Source: Punica granatum (Eukaryota > Streptophyta > Magnoliopsida > Myrtales > Lythraceae). Taken from it: DNA of 64,000 nucleotides. Shown piece by piece: positions 12,277-26,500 of this stretch. The first letter of the stretch is position 1. Each line of letters begins with the position of its first letter. Location of the stretch: contig NC_045132.1 in the NCBI RefSeq assembly GCF_007655135.1, forward strand, positions 6,138,001 through 6,202,000, given 5' to 3'. The position numbers and the translations under genes are program-made. The notes below the pieces were generated by a model. The model was not told the DNA's origin. It saw nothing but the letters and a program-made list of their open reading frames with translations, and made no database searches.

Positions 12277-13474
12277 CACTACAACACAAATGAGCTATTG
12301 AAATGACATTATATGTCTCTATAAGTCATTTATTTGCCTCTATAACTTTTAGAGATAAATAAATTAATTGACCATGTTGATGATGTTTTATAGACCTTTA
12401 GATTATTTGTTTCTAATTAGTTAATTAGAAACAAATGATTTGCCTCTAAAAATAAGTAAAATAAGTAAAATATATTTGTCTCAATATGTTTTTTATTCCT
12501 ATATCGAACAAACCAAGTCAATCCACCAATATAATTAATTACATAACAAAGAGATTCGAATCCTCGATCTCCATTTTAGTAATATAGCCTTATCCAAAGC
12601 TACAATGCTCCTTGCATGTTTGAATTTGTGTCTTTTAATATTTATTATACTTTAATTATACTTTAACAATAATATTTAGATTCTAAATAAATAATCAATA
12701 TTTTGTATTTATAAGTTTTATTTTCAAATGACCTACAAAATAATAATATTTATTTCAATAAATTATTTTATGATAGTTTATCTTTTTAAAGAAAAATTTT
12801 TGATAGACTTTCGTTTGAAATTATATCGGAAAATTTCGGAAATAATTTTTGTAAAAAATTTCTTGGTCTAGCGGAAAGGCAAAAAATTCTTGTGGTCACC
12901 GAATTTTTCTTAGATAAGTCGTCGTTGAATTTAAATAGAGAATGAGAAGAGAGATATGGTGAGGAGGAGAAAGAACTGAGAAGAAAACGTAAAGCATGAC
13001 AAGAGAATATACTTGCATTAAAGAAAAGACCGAATGAAGAACGTATAGATATATACGAGAAATGGTTCTTAGAGAGAAAGATGAAAGAGAGAAAAATTGA
13101 AATGAATAAAGTAAAATTAATGATTTACACGAATAAACTTCTTAACTAGTAAAATTTTTACCTTTGAAAAGTAAAAGTTCCAAATTCAATTTAGCAACTC
13201 TTTATCAGTCTCTATACATTGATACACTTTAAAAGCGATTAAATTAGTTTCTATTGGTATACTTAAGCTAACAATTTTTTTAATTAATTGTATTAGAGAC
13301 GAATAATATATCATATAGAGTATCAATTTTATTTTTCCCAGAAAGTAAAGATTTAGAGACATATAACACAATATATAGAGACATATATCTTATTTGTTTT
13401 TAAAAGTAAAGACTTAGAAACAAAACAATTAAGTGTCTCTAATTTTTGTTTCCATAGATTATTTATGTTGTAGT
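12277..13474. mobile_element. Non-autonomous CACTA (En/Spm) transposon with AGC target duplication
   Basis: The left end reads CACTACAACACAAATGAGCT and the right end is its complement-like TTATTTATGTTGTAGTG. The perfect terminal CACTACAACA is the defining CACTA signature. The 3-bp sequence AGC flanks both sides (12274-12276 and 13475-13477), as expected for the superfamily. The 1198-bp interior is AT-rich and has repeated subterminal motifs (GTCTCTATAA, GAGACATATA, TTAGAGACA). No transposase frame exists, so movement would need a helper element. It sits between the two 5 kb duplicate copies. Confidence 0.88.
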
Positions 13475-14085
13475 GAGCATATACTCCATGCGCTTGAGCG
13501 ACCTATTTAGAAAATGGATGACTAGATCCCTGCTTCATCATTATGTGAGTCCTAAATAAAAAGTCTATGACCTTTATGAAAATGCCCTTAGTCACTTTTG
13601 ACTGTATCATAACATGAGGAATTGATGATCGATACTTTGGCGTGTTACCTATGTTCATGATATTAGTACGGGTGATTGGGGTATTGTTGGGAAAGCAGTC
13701 AATTCCAAATGGACTGGTACGAGGGCGAAGGGAAGATTTTTTCGATCACATCTTGATCTTTGTATTCAAGGACTTCCCAATTGTGACGTCGTCTAAGTAG
13801 CTGAACATAATTGTGAATACAAAAGTGAGAGGAGTTAAGTACGGCTCTATGAAGGATAAGAGATACTTAACTTGATGTGATTTGAAATTGGTCCAGGGCA
13901 CTTCAGACACTTATCTTTATAGGGTCGACCCCTTTATGCTGGCTCTAACGAGTTCCTAGTACAGAACTCCTCACCTCTTTTTGTCTCGGCGGTCGCATGG
14001 CACATTTGCCTACATGAACCACGTTCTCTAATGTTTGTGAGCACAACATGTGGTGAGTTCCTCAAATGCGAGTGGGAGACAAAGG
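13475..14085. other. Spacer before copy B, no recognised gene
   Basis: The sequence is unique and of moderate GC. The 91-codon minus-strand frame at 13934-14209 crosses into copy B and shows no family motif. Nothing else was recognised. Confidence 0.4.
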
Positions 14086-17000
14086 GCATTTGGTCCACCC
14101 ATGAGGAACTCGACCCATCCGACCCGAATAGAAACCTGTCTTTTATTCTCGTATATTGAATGCATTGATATGCATTACTCTCCTTTTGATGAGTGAGGAG
14201 CAATGGCATTGAAAGTGGAGGTTATAGAAGAAATAAGTTTCCATAACTCCTGATGTTATTACATGCAATTAAACAAAATGGCATCGGTGGCTGCACAAAT
14301 GTACGAGAAAGGTCAGCCCATTGTGTGTGTGCATGTAATGTGTACATGCTGGGCAAGAGTGCATGGGTAGAAACAAAGGGAATAAGAATAATACGGCCTG
14401 TGCTCCCATAAGAAATAGTGCGAGAGAGGCTCTTATGCTATGAATCATGCTTGGTTCCTGCTCGATTATGTAGTGGGGATCCATCACTGTAGCTTTCTTT
14501 GTTTGTTCTTGTAGCTAGATTGGTACATGATCAACTTCACGAGACGAATTCCTGGGAACCCGATAAAAGCACGTAGAGGTAATTTGAATTTATTCTCGAA
14601 TTAATTATATCAGGTTATTAGCATTCGGGTCATGTTTCCCAACACTTATGAATGGAGAAAATTCATATCGAAAAAGTTTTAATATTTATTGGGCCGATCC
14701 AGTTCGAACTAGATTATTCGAGACTCATTGAGCTTTCAAATACCATGATACCCATTAAAAAAGAAATCATACGTTTTTTTTTCTTTAAAAAAAAAGTCTT
14801 GGGTAAAGATTTGGATTTGGAAAGGGACGAAGAGAAAAGCAGGAGGCAGAGAAAGACGGGAGTTGCAGCAGTTGTTGAATTTGTAACCATGTTATTTAAT
14901 AATTCTTATAAATTAAAAAATCAAATACATAGTTGGGCATTTCAGGAATACTGCAAGAGAGAGAATAACAGATAACAATAACTATTCCAGTTAATTAGCT
15001 TGGAGTAAATAGAGCTTCCAGTGTGCTTGTAGCTGCTTCTACGATCCAGCCTCCTATGGTGTGGATTAGAAATGGTTTTGGGGCATGGGCCATTTTTTAT
15101 ATAAGAAATATGACGCACTTTGTTTTCATGAGACAATTGGTATTCTTAGTCGAATGGATTTAGCAGCATAATCTATATAAAAATAGATTAAACGGAGTTT
15201 AATCTTGATCCAATTGGTTAAACGGAGTTTTTAAGGATCAATTCTTGATCCAAAGTAATGGATTTTGTTCGGCGCAAGCGATTCTTACGAATCGAGCAGT
15301 AAGTTACAGCTATTCATTCTTTTGTCGTTTTATTTTTAATTTCTTTTTAATAAAAATTTGAATTATTTTACTGGATTTTATATTTTAGTTATTTCTATAT
15401 TAAAAATTATCTTGATTAAATGATGATGATTTGGTTAGAATATTAACCAAATTGAAGATAGTAAGTCATTAATTGAACCATTCTGCATCTAAAAAATCTC
15501 ATTGTATTGGAAGAATTCGAGAGGTTCGATTTTTTTATGAATCAATTTCGATTTGGTCCGACGGTTTAGTTCGGTCATTTGGTTTTTGTCCCACCCATGA
15601 GTCTCACATGCGCTTATCTTCCCCTAGGCTGCATCTTGCAAAATTACATCTGCGCATATATGGTTGTTGGCTGAATTTTTTTAATCAAGTGAAATATATT
15701 CCGCCCCTTCAGTTCTTGCTAAATAATATACTGAATCCTATTCTTGATAAAAATTTACGTTCCATCCCGTTGATTATACTCATCATATAAGAGAAAATCT
15801 TTTTTGATCTCTGACGTTTAAATGCTTTCATTATATTATTCTTTTTTAGACTTATCTTGATATTTACTACACATTTATCCACCTTAATCTTATCGTTTAA
15901 ATTTGCAATAAATATATTGATGCATAATATTTTTAAGAATAAAAAACTTTAAAAAAAAAGGTATCCCTGACAAGCAATGAGACTCTTGAAGATATCCCAA
16001 ATCGCTACTTCAAGTATTTTGATCTCAAGACGAGTACATTATTATGCAATAATTTTGTAGATAAAAAATTCAAAATAAGGAAAAAGATAATAACATTAAG
16101 GAATCTACCTAAAATCGATGATTACAACTATTCACTAAGAATATCAGTAAATCTGGGGTAGGGACTAGTGCCTAGCGAGCCACTACGGTTCCCTTCACAC
16201 TTGCATGCCTAGTGACCACTGCCAGCTAGAGTTATCTGCAACCTCTGAGGTGGTGGCTCAACTGTCATTGTCCTTTTTTCATTTATTAATTTTTACACCT
16301 ACTTTTTTACTTATGAAAAATTCCATCTTAGTAAATTTATATAGGAAACTTGTGGTTTTGTAGCAAAAACTACCATGACCCAGACGAAGTTGCGGATCGC
16401 CACTTGATAACCTTGGAAGGTGGTGTGGTTGCAAGTTAGGCCCTCATCCCCAATATATATATATATGCGCGCGCTAATTTGAAATACTGATGTTGAGGGT
16501 AGTGGCTTTTCCGGTAGCTCAGGCATAGATAGCCGAGGGTTATGATAGCTGTCGGTGACCTCAGAGTAAAATGTCTTTTCAATTTTTTTTTTCCAGAGCA
16601 AAGTGTCATTTAGTAATTATCTCAAGGATGGGAGGACAATGACTTTTTCGAAAGAAGCAAGAACCCTTCTACCGCTGGTGGTTATTGCAAACACAAATAA
16701 CGTCGGGTGACGTTTGCCGATACTATGCATATACTAAAGAAAAACCGTCGGGAAAGGTCAAATTCGCTGCGGCCTATGTACCGCATGAACTCCAACTAAT
16801 TTCGAGTCTTGGACCCCATTAGTAAGAGTTTGGTCATTTTGGTACCCAATCAATCAAGCAGAATTGCCAATAGAAAAGTAGTACTTATTGGGGTATAGAG
16901 TTTGACTCATGGAGGACCATCTAAATGAGCTTACAATAAAGACCATTCCTTCATTCTTACGCCATAGTAATCCTTTTTGGGTAAATCGTTGTCCGTTCTA

Positions 17001-19475
17001 GGCAATCCGTCTCTTCCACCCTTTTTTTTTGGGACCAATGTACTTCTTCGATCCCTTCCATTAATTTCTCAAAGCTAGCTATCGATGCAAGACACATGGA
17101 GCAAACTTTGTTCTAATTTGAAATAGTTGATAATATAAATTTATACAGAGTTTATAAGTGTTAGGACTCATATTCAATCCAAAAAGACTTAAACTAGTAG
17201 TTAGCGGTGTCAAATTGTCTCATATACTAAGAATTCTCTAATGTAGGATTATTGGATCTTAACAACTAAGATCATGCCCAACATACATTTATAAACGAAA
17301 AAGGAATATAAAGATTATCACTGCACTAAACATATTACAATTTGATCTCTTTATGCTCATATATGAACGTATGTACATGCTTCTATCCTCTCTCAATTCC
17401 ATTGCTGCTTAAATGGTATCTAGACCATATACAGTTCCTTTTCGGTTACAATATTGGTGATAACTTTTCTCATAGTTATGGGCTCCATTTGCCTAATTAG
17501 CAGTCTTATTCACTGTCAAACATGTGAGACATGACAAGAACAATATGATAAATAAAAAAAGATTGATGATGTTCTATTCCATCTTTATGTTCCTACAAGA
17601 AGACTATATATAGCTCATAAAGCGGACATCGATTCTTCCAGTTCCCTCTCTCTCGTGATGAAGCGGGCCGCTTAGTTTGTACAAAATCCATTTCTTCTGC
17701 CTATCTATTATTTAATAACCATGAAAGAGAAAAAGAAAAAGAAAAAAAAAAGGCGATAGCAAAACTCACTGCTTTTCATGTTAAAGAAGTCAACGACGGA
17801 GATTATTGGTCGTCATTTTGGCGCCAATTCCGCGCGGAAAGCCCAATGGCGGGACCTTGGATAATGTCATATATAAATATAATAATCAGGAAAAATAAAT
17901 ATTATTTTAGAAAAATAATATGATGAGATAATTCTGACGTCTTTATTAACCCGTCCTTTTCATTCGGGTAACTAACTTAACTGTCTCTTTTCTGTCGGAG
18001 TTTAATGTCATCTCAAGGAAATTATCGACCATAATCAAAATATAAGAATAGATTAACTTGCATTTTAGTACTTTCTGGATTGGTTTGTACTTGGATTTTC
18101 CATTCTCTTAACCTTCATGCTCACGGACTAAGACATGCGATTTATGTCAAAATATATACTTACCTTAAGGCAACTATCCTATTGTAACCTCGCCTTGAAT
18201 TTTTAGAATAAAAGAATTTTAATTTACTTATTGTTTTGCCTTTTTTGGCCCGAATCTCCTTCTGGCATACGCGTATGGCAAATCGCTTACGTGTTAGGTG
18301 TCAAGCGTGCTAGGGAGCAGTCCCACGGAGTTGTGGCAGCGAAACCACCAGACGACCTCACCGTGCTAGAGTATAGCGCTACGGCCCGAAGATCCGTAGG
18401 TCTAGTCGGCGACTGGGTTTCAAGATAGAGCGAGTTGAATGGTTGATTATATGATTATAGCTACTTGAGGATTTAGCTGCTTAGATTCTACCCAACGAGC
18501 GTGTGTGCCCTGTTAACTTGATGAATGGAACGACAAGGAAGCCGGTTCAAAGGATGGCTAATTACGGTCCAAGGTGGCCCGTGAGTACTATGGCCGCAGT
18601 CACGGGTAGCCGAGAAGGATAAGCCGAAGGCTGGAATCTTGGCTTGATAGTTTTCTTGACTCGAAAGTCGATCCAATAATAGCCGACGGATTGACGGCAG
18701 GGTGACCCGGTGGGTTTGCTCCGGAAAGTGGGATTAATGCATGTTATGTAAATGTGCATGAAAAATATATATTGAAAGTGCGGTGCGAGAAGTAAAGATA
18801 GAAAGGATAAGTGCGTGTTTGGTTGATGTGCCAAAAGGGATGATAACAATAAACGAGCTCGATTTAAATAGGCTAACAAATGAGTGCCGCCCAAGACTAG
18901 TTAATTCAAGAAATCATATAGTAAACTAAGTCATTAACTAACTCTAGAACTATGTGGGAAATTTCTTCCACTTATTTAGATATTCTATCAACCTAAAATA
19001 AACACAACAAAATATAATTAATATGGAAATCCAACCTTTGGATAAATCTCCTACGAACCACGTTGGAATTGTGCCCATATTCATTCGCAGGTAATATGGA
19101 ACTTGCCATAATTTCCTTTCTTCTTGATTCCACGAACATCTATTGCCTTGGAGCTCTTGCAATTATGCAAGTCAACATATGTTCATCCACTTGGCAATAA
19201 TAGATTTCAAAGTGAAGAAAATATATGTCTAACCGTGAAAAGCAATCTTGATGTAAGTACAAATGCAGTCTTCAATTTCTTGGAAATTACCGACAATTGC
19301 CTTCTTTGCACCTCCAACTCTATTCGTGGCCGGTCGGATCGGATTTTGCCTCAAATTTGGGTCGGTTCTATCATGGACTTCAATCATGGGTTGCTCCTAG
19401 TAGGTCTTTCGGGCTTTAATCGGTCCATTATATGTCAATAGCCCAACTCCCGTGACGCGCGGAAAATGGGTGTAA
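14086..19475. repeat. Segmental duplication, copy B (about 5.4 kb, direct)
   Basis: Same-orientation partner of 5846-10890. Private features are the loss of the left half of the AGGGGTGGG MITE (junction near 15180), an insertion of about 450 bp at roughly 15640-16090, and an insertion of about 230 bp near 17135-17365. Flanks outside the unit do not match those of copy A. Many substitutions and small indels separate the copies, so the event is not recent. Confidence 0.85.
17803..17885. promoter_or_regulatory. Conserved GC-rich patch with E2F-like site and palindrome, copy B
   Basis: Carries the same arrangement as copy A: TTTGGCGC at 17817-17824, TTCCGCGCGGAA at 17828-17839, GCCCAATGGCGGGACCTTG, then TATATAAATA. 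It is better conserved between copies than much of the surrounding sequence. Regulatory function is inferred, not shown. Confidence 0.35.
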
Positions 19476-21697
19476 ATACTTATAAAAAAGGGGAAGAAAG
19501 AAAGATCGACATTGCGTTTTATGTGCTCCGGCCCATTATTTCACCTAGAAAAAAATCGACTCTCATTTTCTAGCATATACGAAAAAACGTTAATTTGACT
19601 AGAGGCAGACCATTCAAGTTTCTTGAACAGCATCATCAGTTTCATTTCCTATATATATTTCAGAAATTAAAAGTATCGTACTTTCTATAAGGTAAAGCGA
19701 CTATTATAAGGAAAAAAAGGACTAGATCAGTCACTTTAAAATCGATTTTGCTGGAACATATAATACAATAGAAATAAATAACACATTATAATCATATTTG
19801 ATACTATCTGATGTCGTATTTCCTTCTTATTCGATGTATAAAATCATAGACTAGAGAAACTTATTGACTAGTCCCATCAATCCGGCTGCTTTATCCAGAT
19901 TCAGTCCACATGATAGTGATATGGAGAGGCTTTTAAAAGCGAAGACAAAGCATGGAGCACTTGAAAAGGTTACGAATTATGAAGATGTAGTATAGAACAC
20001 ACATCCCTTTTCATTTGTCATATAATAATACATATAAAATCATATTCAAGGGGACCTCTATCTATTCATGAAAAGTTCTACGGTATTTTAATGATCGGTC
20101 CCTTATACATTGTTTTTCTTGTTTATAAGAGAAGTCCTTTGTTTCTTCCTTCATCAATTATATCAATTACTTCATTTACAAATTAAAAATTATTTTTCAA
20201 TTTTTTTTTAAAAAAATCCTTCTTATTTTGAGGGATGGTCAAATTTGATTTTACTTTTATTAGAGATATCAAAATAACATGCATTACAATAATAAGTTAA
20301 TGTTTAAAACATGATTAGAATTAGAATGAAAGAGTATTGTATAACTCCATGCGTAATGCGGATTGGAATCTAGTGTATAGCAATACATATCTATTCACGA
20401 TACATGTTGATCATCTGCATTGTTTCTTTTTTGCATCATAATTTATCCGCGACTTAAATAAGCAAATTGAATTGATTCAGACTTGAATCCATTGACATGC
20501 CACAATATTAGCCTATATCTTCGTTGATTAATTACATTATTTCAGCAAAGACAAAATCATTATTGCATATATTATTATAATTGCAGGAAAAAAATTTAAT
20601 AAGTAGACAACCATCGACTCTACAAGTCATGTTTCTGTCTCATTTCTCTCTAGTTCAGAAATTCAAAAGGCATAAACATTGACGAAGCATGCAAATAATT
20701 AAATAGAATACATTATTTCATATGCCCGTGTACGTACATGATGATGATGATGATGATAATGATGATACTCAGAGACACACATCAATTCATAGAACTGGGC
20801 ATGCACGACCATCATCCATGCTTCCCTAGCCGAGGAAGACTGATGACGTGTTTTGTCATGTAAATGCATTATCCTTCTAGGTACATTATTATATAATATT
20901 ATGTCAGGAGGAAATATTAATTATAAGAATATACATACGAGTTGATAATTATAAAGCACGCATATTAATTAAAATATTATTTATTTCGACATCATAGACA
21001 TGGATATTATAATTGAATTTTACCCATCTCTTAGTCTCTCTCTTATCACGGTATTAGAGCCATATACCTTCTTCTTTGAAAAGGAAAAATAATTATAGCA
21101 TATCTATAATATATATATATATATATATATGCATAGAAAACTGATATTAACACTCTTATGACAACTGAAAGATAGACAAAGGTTTGTAATTCAATGCTAT
21201 AATCATTGGTATTTTCTTTTGTTTCTTCATGTGTCCTTCCAATCAAATTGCTGCACGACAGAAGCTTGACACGTTGCTTTTTCTGTTCTAAGAAAAGTGT
21301 GAAGGTCTTATTATATGGACTTAAATTACGTGTATGACCTTTTTGATCATATATCTCTTAGGAACGAGATTTAATACTATGGTACTTGTCTCATTCTTGA
21401 GATTAAGAGGTTTTTCGGTTCAATTATGATTAGCGGGCTTTGCATGCAACTTTATTTCTCCCTTTGAAATATCACCTCTCAAATCCATGGCCTTTTTGAA
21501 TTTTTTTAAGAGACAAATTTAAATTCTGAAAGCTATAATCAAAGGTGATTGATCTCGTTTGTTGAACAAAAACCATAAAATCAGGATGCCTGGTAGATAG
21601 AATACAGATAGAGACATCGTCCAACATAATTGAAGCTGTGCCCGAATATATATCCGGCCCATTCAATTTATTGAGGGCCCAAAGTTAACAAGAAGCC
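19476..21697. other. AT-rich intergenic DNA with microsatellites
   Basis: No gene was recognised. Microsatellites are an imperfect (GAT)n/(ATG)n tract at about 20739-20767 and an alternating TA tract at about 21108-21131. The rest is AT-rich and low in complexity. Confidence 0.5.
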
Positions 21698-23347
21698 TCT
21701 ATTCATAAATACTAGTATAATGTAAAGGGGTGCTACGGTGGGTCTAGACAGATGATCTCATATTAATTGAGTTGTGAATGAAAATTTCTCCGATTTTTTT
21801 ATTTTTATTAAAAATAAAAATTTTTAAATATAGATTTGTGGGACCGATCATTATTTTTTTGATTTATTTAGCTTTCTTTGAAAATGAATTTTTAATTTTA
21901 ATTTTAAAATTATTTCAAACATTTTTAGCTGGATAAATTATATAAAACATATGAATATAGATTTCTAGGAAAATTGATATTTTCCTTACATTTTGAGCTT
22001 CTTTTAGAAAACTAATTTTTAAAATTTTTAAATGTATAAATATATATTTATGAAACCGATCATTATTTTCCTTTTTTTTGAATTTTATAAAAAAATGCTT
22101 TGTGGCAAATAATTTTTTTTAGAATTTCAACTTAAATGGTTTATTTTTTTAAAATAAAAGTATTTTATGCAAAAACAAATCACATAAGATCATATTTACT
22201 TTTTAAAAATAAATTATATTATATTTATACAGATATGATGTGTTATATATGCTTTCAAAAATATAAAATTAGATTACATTTTTATAGATAGAGATGTTAT
22301 CTATATTATATTATATGTGATACGCTATAAATAGCGGAAGTACTACACATAAACTATGACCGATTCCACTCTCAAAAAATATTTTACTTTCTTGATTTTT
22401 GAGCTTTCTTCAAATATGAGTTTTTTGTAATTTTATTTTTTTTTAATTTATTAAAATTTATAAACACAACAAACTTTTTAATTTTTTAAAACATATAAAT
22501 GTAGATTTATAGGACTCGTCATTAATTTCTCAATTTTTTGAAACTATGACCGATTCCGATCTCAAAAAATATTTTACTTTCTTGATTTTTGAGCTTTCTT
22601 CAAATATGAGTTTTTTGTAATTTTATTTTTTAAATTTATTAAAATTTATAAACATAACAAACTTTTAAATTTTTTAAAACATATAAATGTAGATTTATAG
22701 GACTCATCATTAGTTTCTCTATTTTTTGAACTTTTCCAAAAATAATTATTTTATTTTATTATGTTCAGCTAACAATTTTTTTATTTTAAATTTTTTATAT
22801 TATGAAAAGATATGGATAAAACAAATAACGCATGATCATATTCGCATTTCAAAAAACAAATTAGATTATATCTGGATATGATGTGTTATGTTATATATTT
22901 TGTTTTTCAAAAATCAAATTAGATTATATTTTTTAGAGATATAATATGTTATCTATATTATATTCTATATGATATTGTAAGTATTGGAAAATATACACAT
23001 TAACTGTGACTGATCCACTTCTAAAAAATATTACTATCATTACATGCGAGTTCTTCAATTATTCGCATGTGGGTGGTTATTTTCGTATATCTATCAATAA
23101 ATGTGATTGTGAGGTTTTTTATTTTTCACACATAAACTTTTATAGAATTTTTGGTTTCTTCGAAGATATGTACGTGGTAAACATAAGCTGTGAGTAACTC
23201 CATATGAATCATAAGAATATTGAAGATAAAAATTCATCCTATCATGGTTGAATTTTTTTTAAAATTTTTTTATGCACAATCTCTTTTTTAATTGGTGAAA
23301 TAAAAGGATCATGTTCTATCACGTGCAACGCACAAGTGGAAAACTAG
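21698..23347 (+). mobile_element. Putative non-autonomous Helitron, AT-rich
   Basis: The right end has the Helitron form: a GC-containing hairpin (CACGTGCAACGCACAAGTG, about 23320-23338) followed nine bases later by CTAG (23344-23347) and then T. The left end is less certain; a TC start at 21698 precedes TACTAGTATAATGTAAAGG, which resembles Helitron 5' ends. The interior is non-coding and very AT-rich, with a 190-bp tandem duplication. No Rep/helicase is present. The 5' boundary is a guess. Confidence 0.4.
22351..22735. repeat. Two tandem copies of a 190-bp AT-rich unit
   Basis: Starting with AAACTATGACCGATTCC, the unit repeats at 22351 and 22541 with a few substitutions and indels. A more diverged, longer-period repeat (TTAGATTATAT...GTTATCTATATTATATT) occurs near 22270-22330 and 22918-22978, so the whole block grew by nested duplication. 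Confidence 0.8.
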
Positions 23348-23505
23348 TTTTAGGTATGACAAAGCAGGTCTATAGTCACACTTCTGGTAATAAATCATAT
23401 GCGCGGCCCATTGTATTTGAAAGGGAGAGATATATTTACAGGTTGTTCACATCATTCCTATTTAACGCCCTAGACGCCAGCTAGACCAGTGTAAACAACG
23501 AGAAA

Positions 23506-26500
23506 TTATTTGAGTTTGTGCCCCGAATTATGCGCGTTCTGGAGGTTCACGAGCGAGTAGTACGCACCCGTTGGGCCTTTCGCTAACAATGAGGAGTGGC
23601 ACCCTTTCTCGACTACGTTCCCCTTATCGAGCACTGCAATTAGATCACAGTTGTATATTGTGCTGAGTCTGTGTGCCACCACCACGCTCGTCCTCCCCTT
23701 CATCAGCCGCTCTAGTGCATTCTGCACAATCCTTTCTGACTGGCTGTCGAGGGCGCTTGTTGCCTCATCCAGCAGCAATAAGCTCGGGTTCTTTAATATA
23801 GCCCTTGCAATGGCCACCCGCTGCTTTTGACCTCCTGAAAGCTGGACTCCTCTATCCCCGCACCATGTATCATACCCGTCCTTAAGTGCAACGATATATT
23901 CGTGGGCATATGCTGCCTTTGCTGCCTCTATAATTTCAGTCTCAGTTATGTTATCAGACATGCCGTATGCAATGTTTTCCCTTATAGTACCAGCGAACAA
24001 GGTTGGCTCCTGGCTAACCAGTGCAATATATTTTCTCAGAGACCTAAGATGATATGATTGTATATCTCGGTTGTCGAGTTTTACTATGCCTTTGGATGGA
24101 TCATAGAACCTCTCCATCAGTCCTATGAGAGTCGACTTCCCAGACCCGCTCTGCCCCACCAGTGCAGTCGATTTTCCGTCTTCAATCTTGAAGGAGAAAT
24201 CTTTCAGGATGAGTACACTAGGCCTTGCAGGGTAGGCAAAATCTACTTTGCAGAATTCTATTTCCCCCCTGATGTTTTCGGGCTGATAACCCTCTAGATC
24301 ATTGGGCTCAATCCTTGTTTGCCTGTCTAATATAGCGAAGACCGTTGCAACAGTTTCCGAGCCCCTAGCAATGTCTGAAGTCATGCTCCCAGCATCGGCA
24401 ATAACGTTGCCCGTTCTTATCAATATCATGAAGGTCTCAAAGAGTTCCTTTGGTGCAATGTACCCTTGTGAGATCAACTTGGCACCATACCACAAGTTGA
24501 AAGTCCACATGCATCTTATGAAGAATTGGGCGGTGCCAAGGCCCAACCCAGCGTACCAGGACTGCCTGATGCTCTCTCTTCTTGGGCCTTCTTGTGCCTT
24601 GTCGAAGATACTGAGGATCCGATCTTGGGATGAGAAGGCGGTGATAGTTCGATGATTTGATACTGCCTCTGCAACCAGCTTGCTGCTCTCATCTTGGGCC
24701 TTGAGGGCTTTCCGGATCAATTTCTGCAGTAAGACTTTCTGACCGTAGAAACACACGATTATGAGTGGCTGGGCTGCAATCATCACAATAGCTAGCTTCC
24801 AAGCAATGATTAGACCCATGGTGAAGGCAATGGTTATGGCTGAGCAGGTTTGTACAAGTAGAGCCATACGGTCGCCCACTAAAGATCTCACCTGCGTCAA
24901 GTGGAATATATTAGCATTGTTTGCAACAATTTCAATGTTACTTTCACAACTGAATAAACCACAGTAACAATACAGTACTATCGTGCCTCATGTGAGGGGA
25001 CAACCGGTTAGGCTTGAAGTTCAGCATCCGGATGCGAACCCGGAGCCCAATACCATGAATATAAAGTTTGCTAACGTTATTAGTGGAGAGTTAGAGGACA
25101 CACCACTGCTGCATCTTTTGCGAGTCTTGAGCATACAGCGCCACTTGAGTTCTCTTCCTGATCAAACCATCCGACTTCAAATGTAAGGATCTTTGAGAGC
25201 ATCCTCTCTCGGATCCTCTTTGTCAAGTGTTCTCCCATGTATGCAAAGTTGTAGTGCTGACTAATGCTGATAAAAAATGAGAAGATTGCTAACCCGAGGA
25301 AACACAAGCAGTAAATTCTTATCTTCTCCTTCATTTGATCGTGATCCGACAGGAAATAAACCGAGATCATTGACCCTATTGTGAAGGAACAAACGGGTTG
25401 AACCCCACCGAACAGAATGGCACTGAAACACCCTAAAGTTGCTTGCTTCCACTCTGGTATATTTAAGGCTATTATTCTTCTGAAGGACGGAACTGGAAAC
25501 TTCTTATCCTCGAAGCTATCTTCAGGCGTTAGAGAAGATTGAGCTGCTCTAATTGATCTGGTCGAGCTACTTGTACTGTTCAGATGATCCACGGGGAGTA
25601 TAGAAGATGAATTATAGGTTATTGCCACTGACTTATTTTTATCAATAGTTTCTTCTTTTTCCATTTCTTGGAGGTTAATCAATGCAGTGTAATTACCATT
25701 GGGATTTTGGATTAGCTCTTTATGGGGCCCAACCTCGACCACCTGACCACTTTGGACTACTGCGATAAGATCAGCGTTCCGAATGGTGGAGAGTCTATGG
25801 GCTATGACGAGTGTAGTGCAGCCGATTGAAGCCTTGTCTAGTGCCTCCTGGACCACTTGCTCTGATTCTGAGTCTAATGCGCTTGTGGCCTCATCTAAAA
25901 GAAGGATTCGAGGAGATTTTATAATTGCTCGTGCTATGGCTATTCTCTGCTTTTGCCCTCCCGATATTTGAACGCCTCGCTCACCCACCTATGATGTGAT
26001 ATCTAAAAATATAAGTTTTCATTCATTTACATAAAAGTTTACAGGGTAGAGAATTATCAATGGTAAACTTTACAAATAATAGTCAATAGTAAACTTTTCA
26101 TTCATTCATTCATTTTTTTTTTGTCGCAGTTGTAAATAGAGAAGACAATTTTGTGAACTGACCTCAGTATCATAGCCCTGAGGCAACTGGCTTATGAAGT
26201 CGTGAGCGTTAGAAGCCCTTGCAGCTTCCATAACTTCTTGGATCGTCGCATCTTCTTTCCCAAAAAGTATATTCTCCTTGATGGAAGTTGCGAAGAGGGT
26301 CGGCTCTTGACTCACTAAGCCCATTTGTGAGCGCAGCCACTTGATCTGTAGCGTATTGATTGGAACTCTATCTAGAAGGATCTCTCCTCCAAGCGGGTCG
26401 TAGAATCTCAGCAAGAGGGAAACCACAGTGGACTTCCCCGAGCCACTGCCACCAACCAAGGCCACCTTTTTCCCCGCAGGAATCGTAAGGCAAAAGTCTT

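Noticed and set aside
5846..19475. Copies A and B as LTRs of one large retrotransposon
   Set aside because: No TG...CA boundaries, no primer binding site after copy A, no polypurine tract before copy B, and no retroelement coding in the spacer.
22000..23300. CRISPR-like or satellite array
   Set aside because: Repeats are AT-rich tandem duplications without spacers or regular short period.
24058..24655. Plus-strand frames inside the ABCB gene
   Set aside because: They are antisense shadows of the well-supported minus-strand exon 7, with no motifs of their own.
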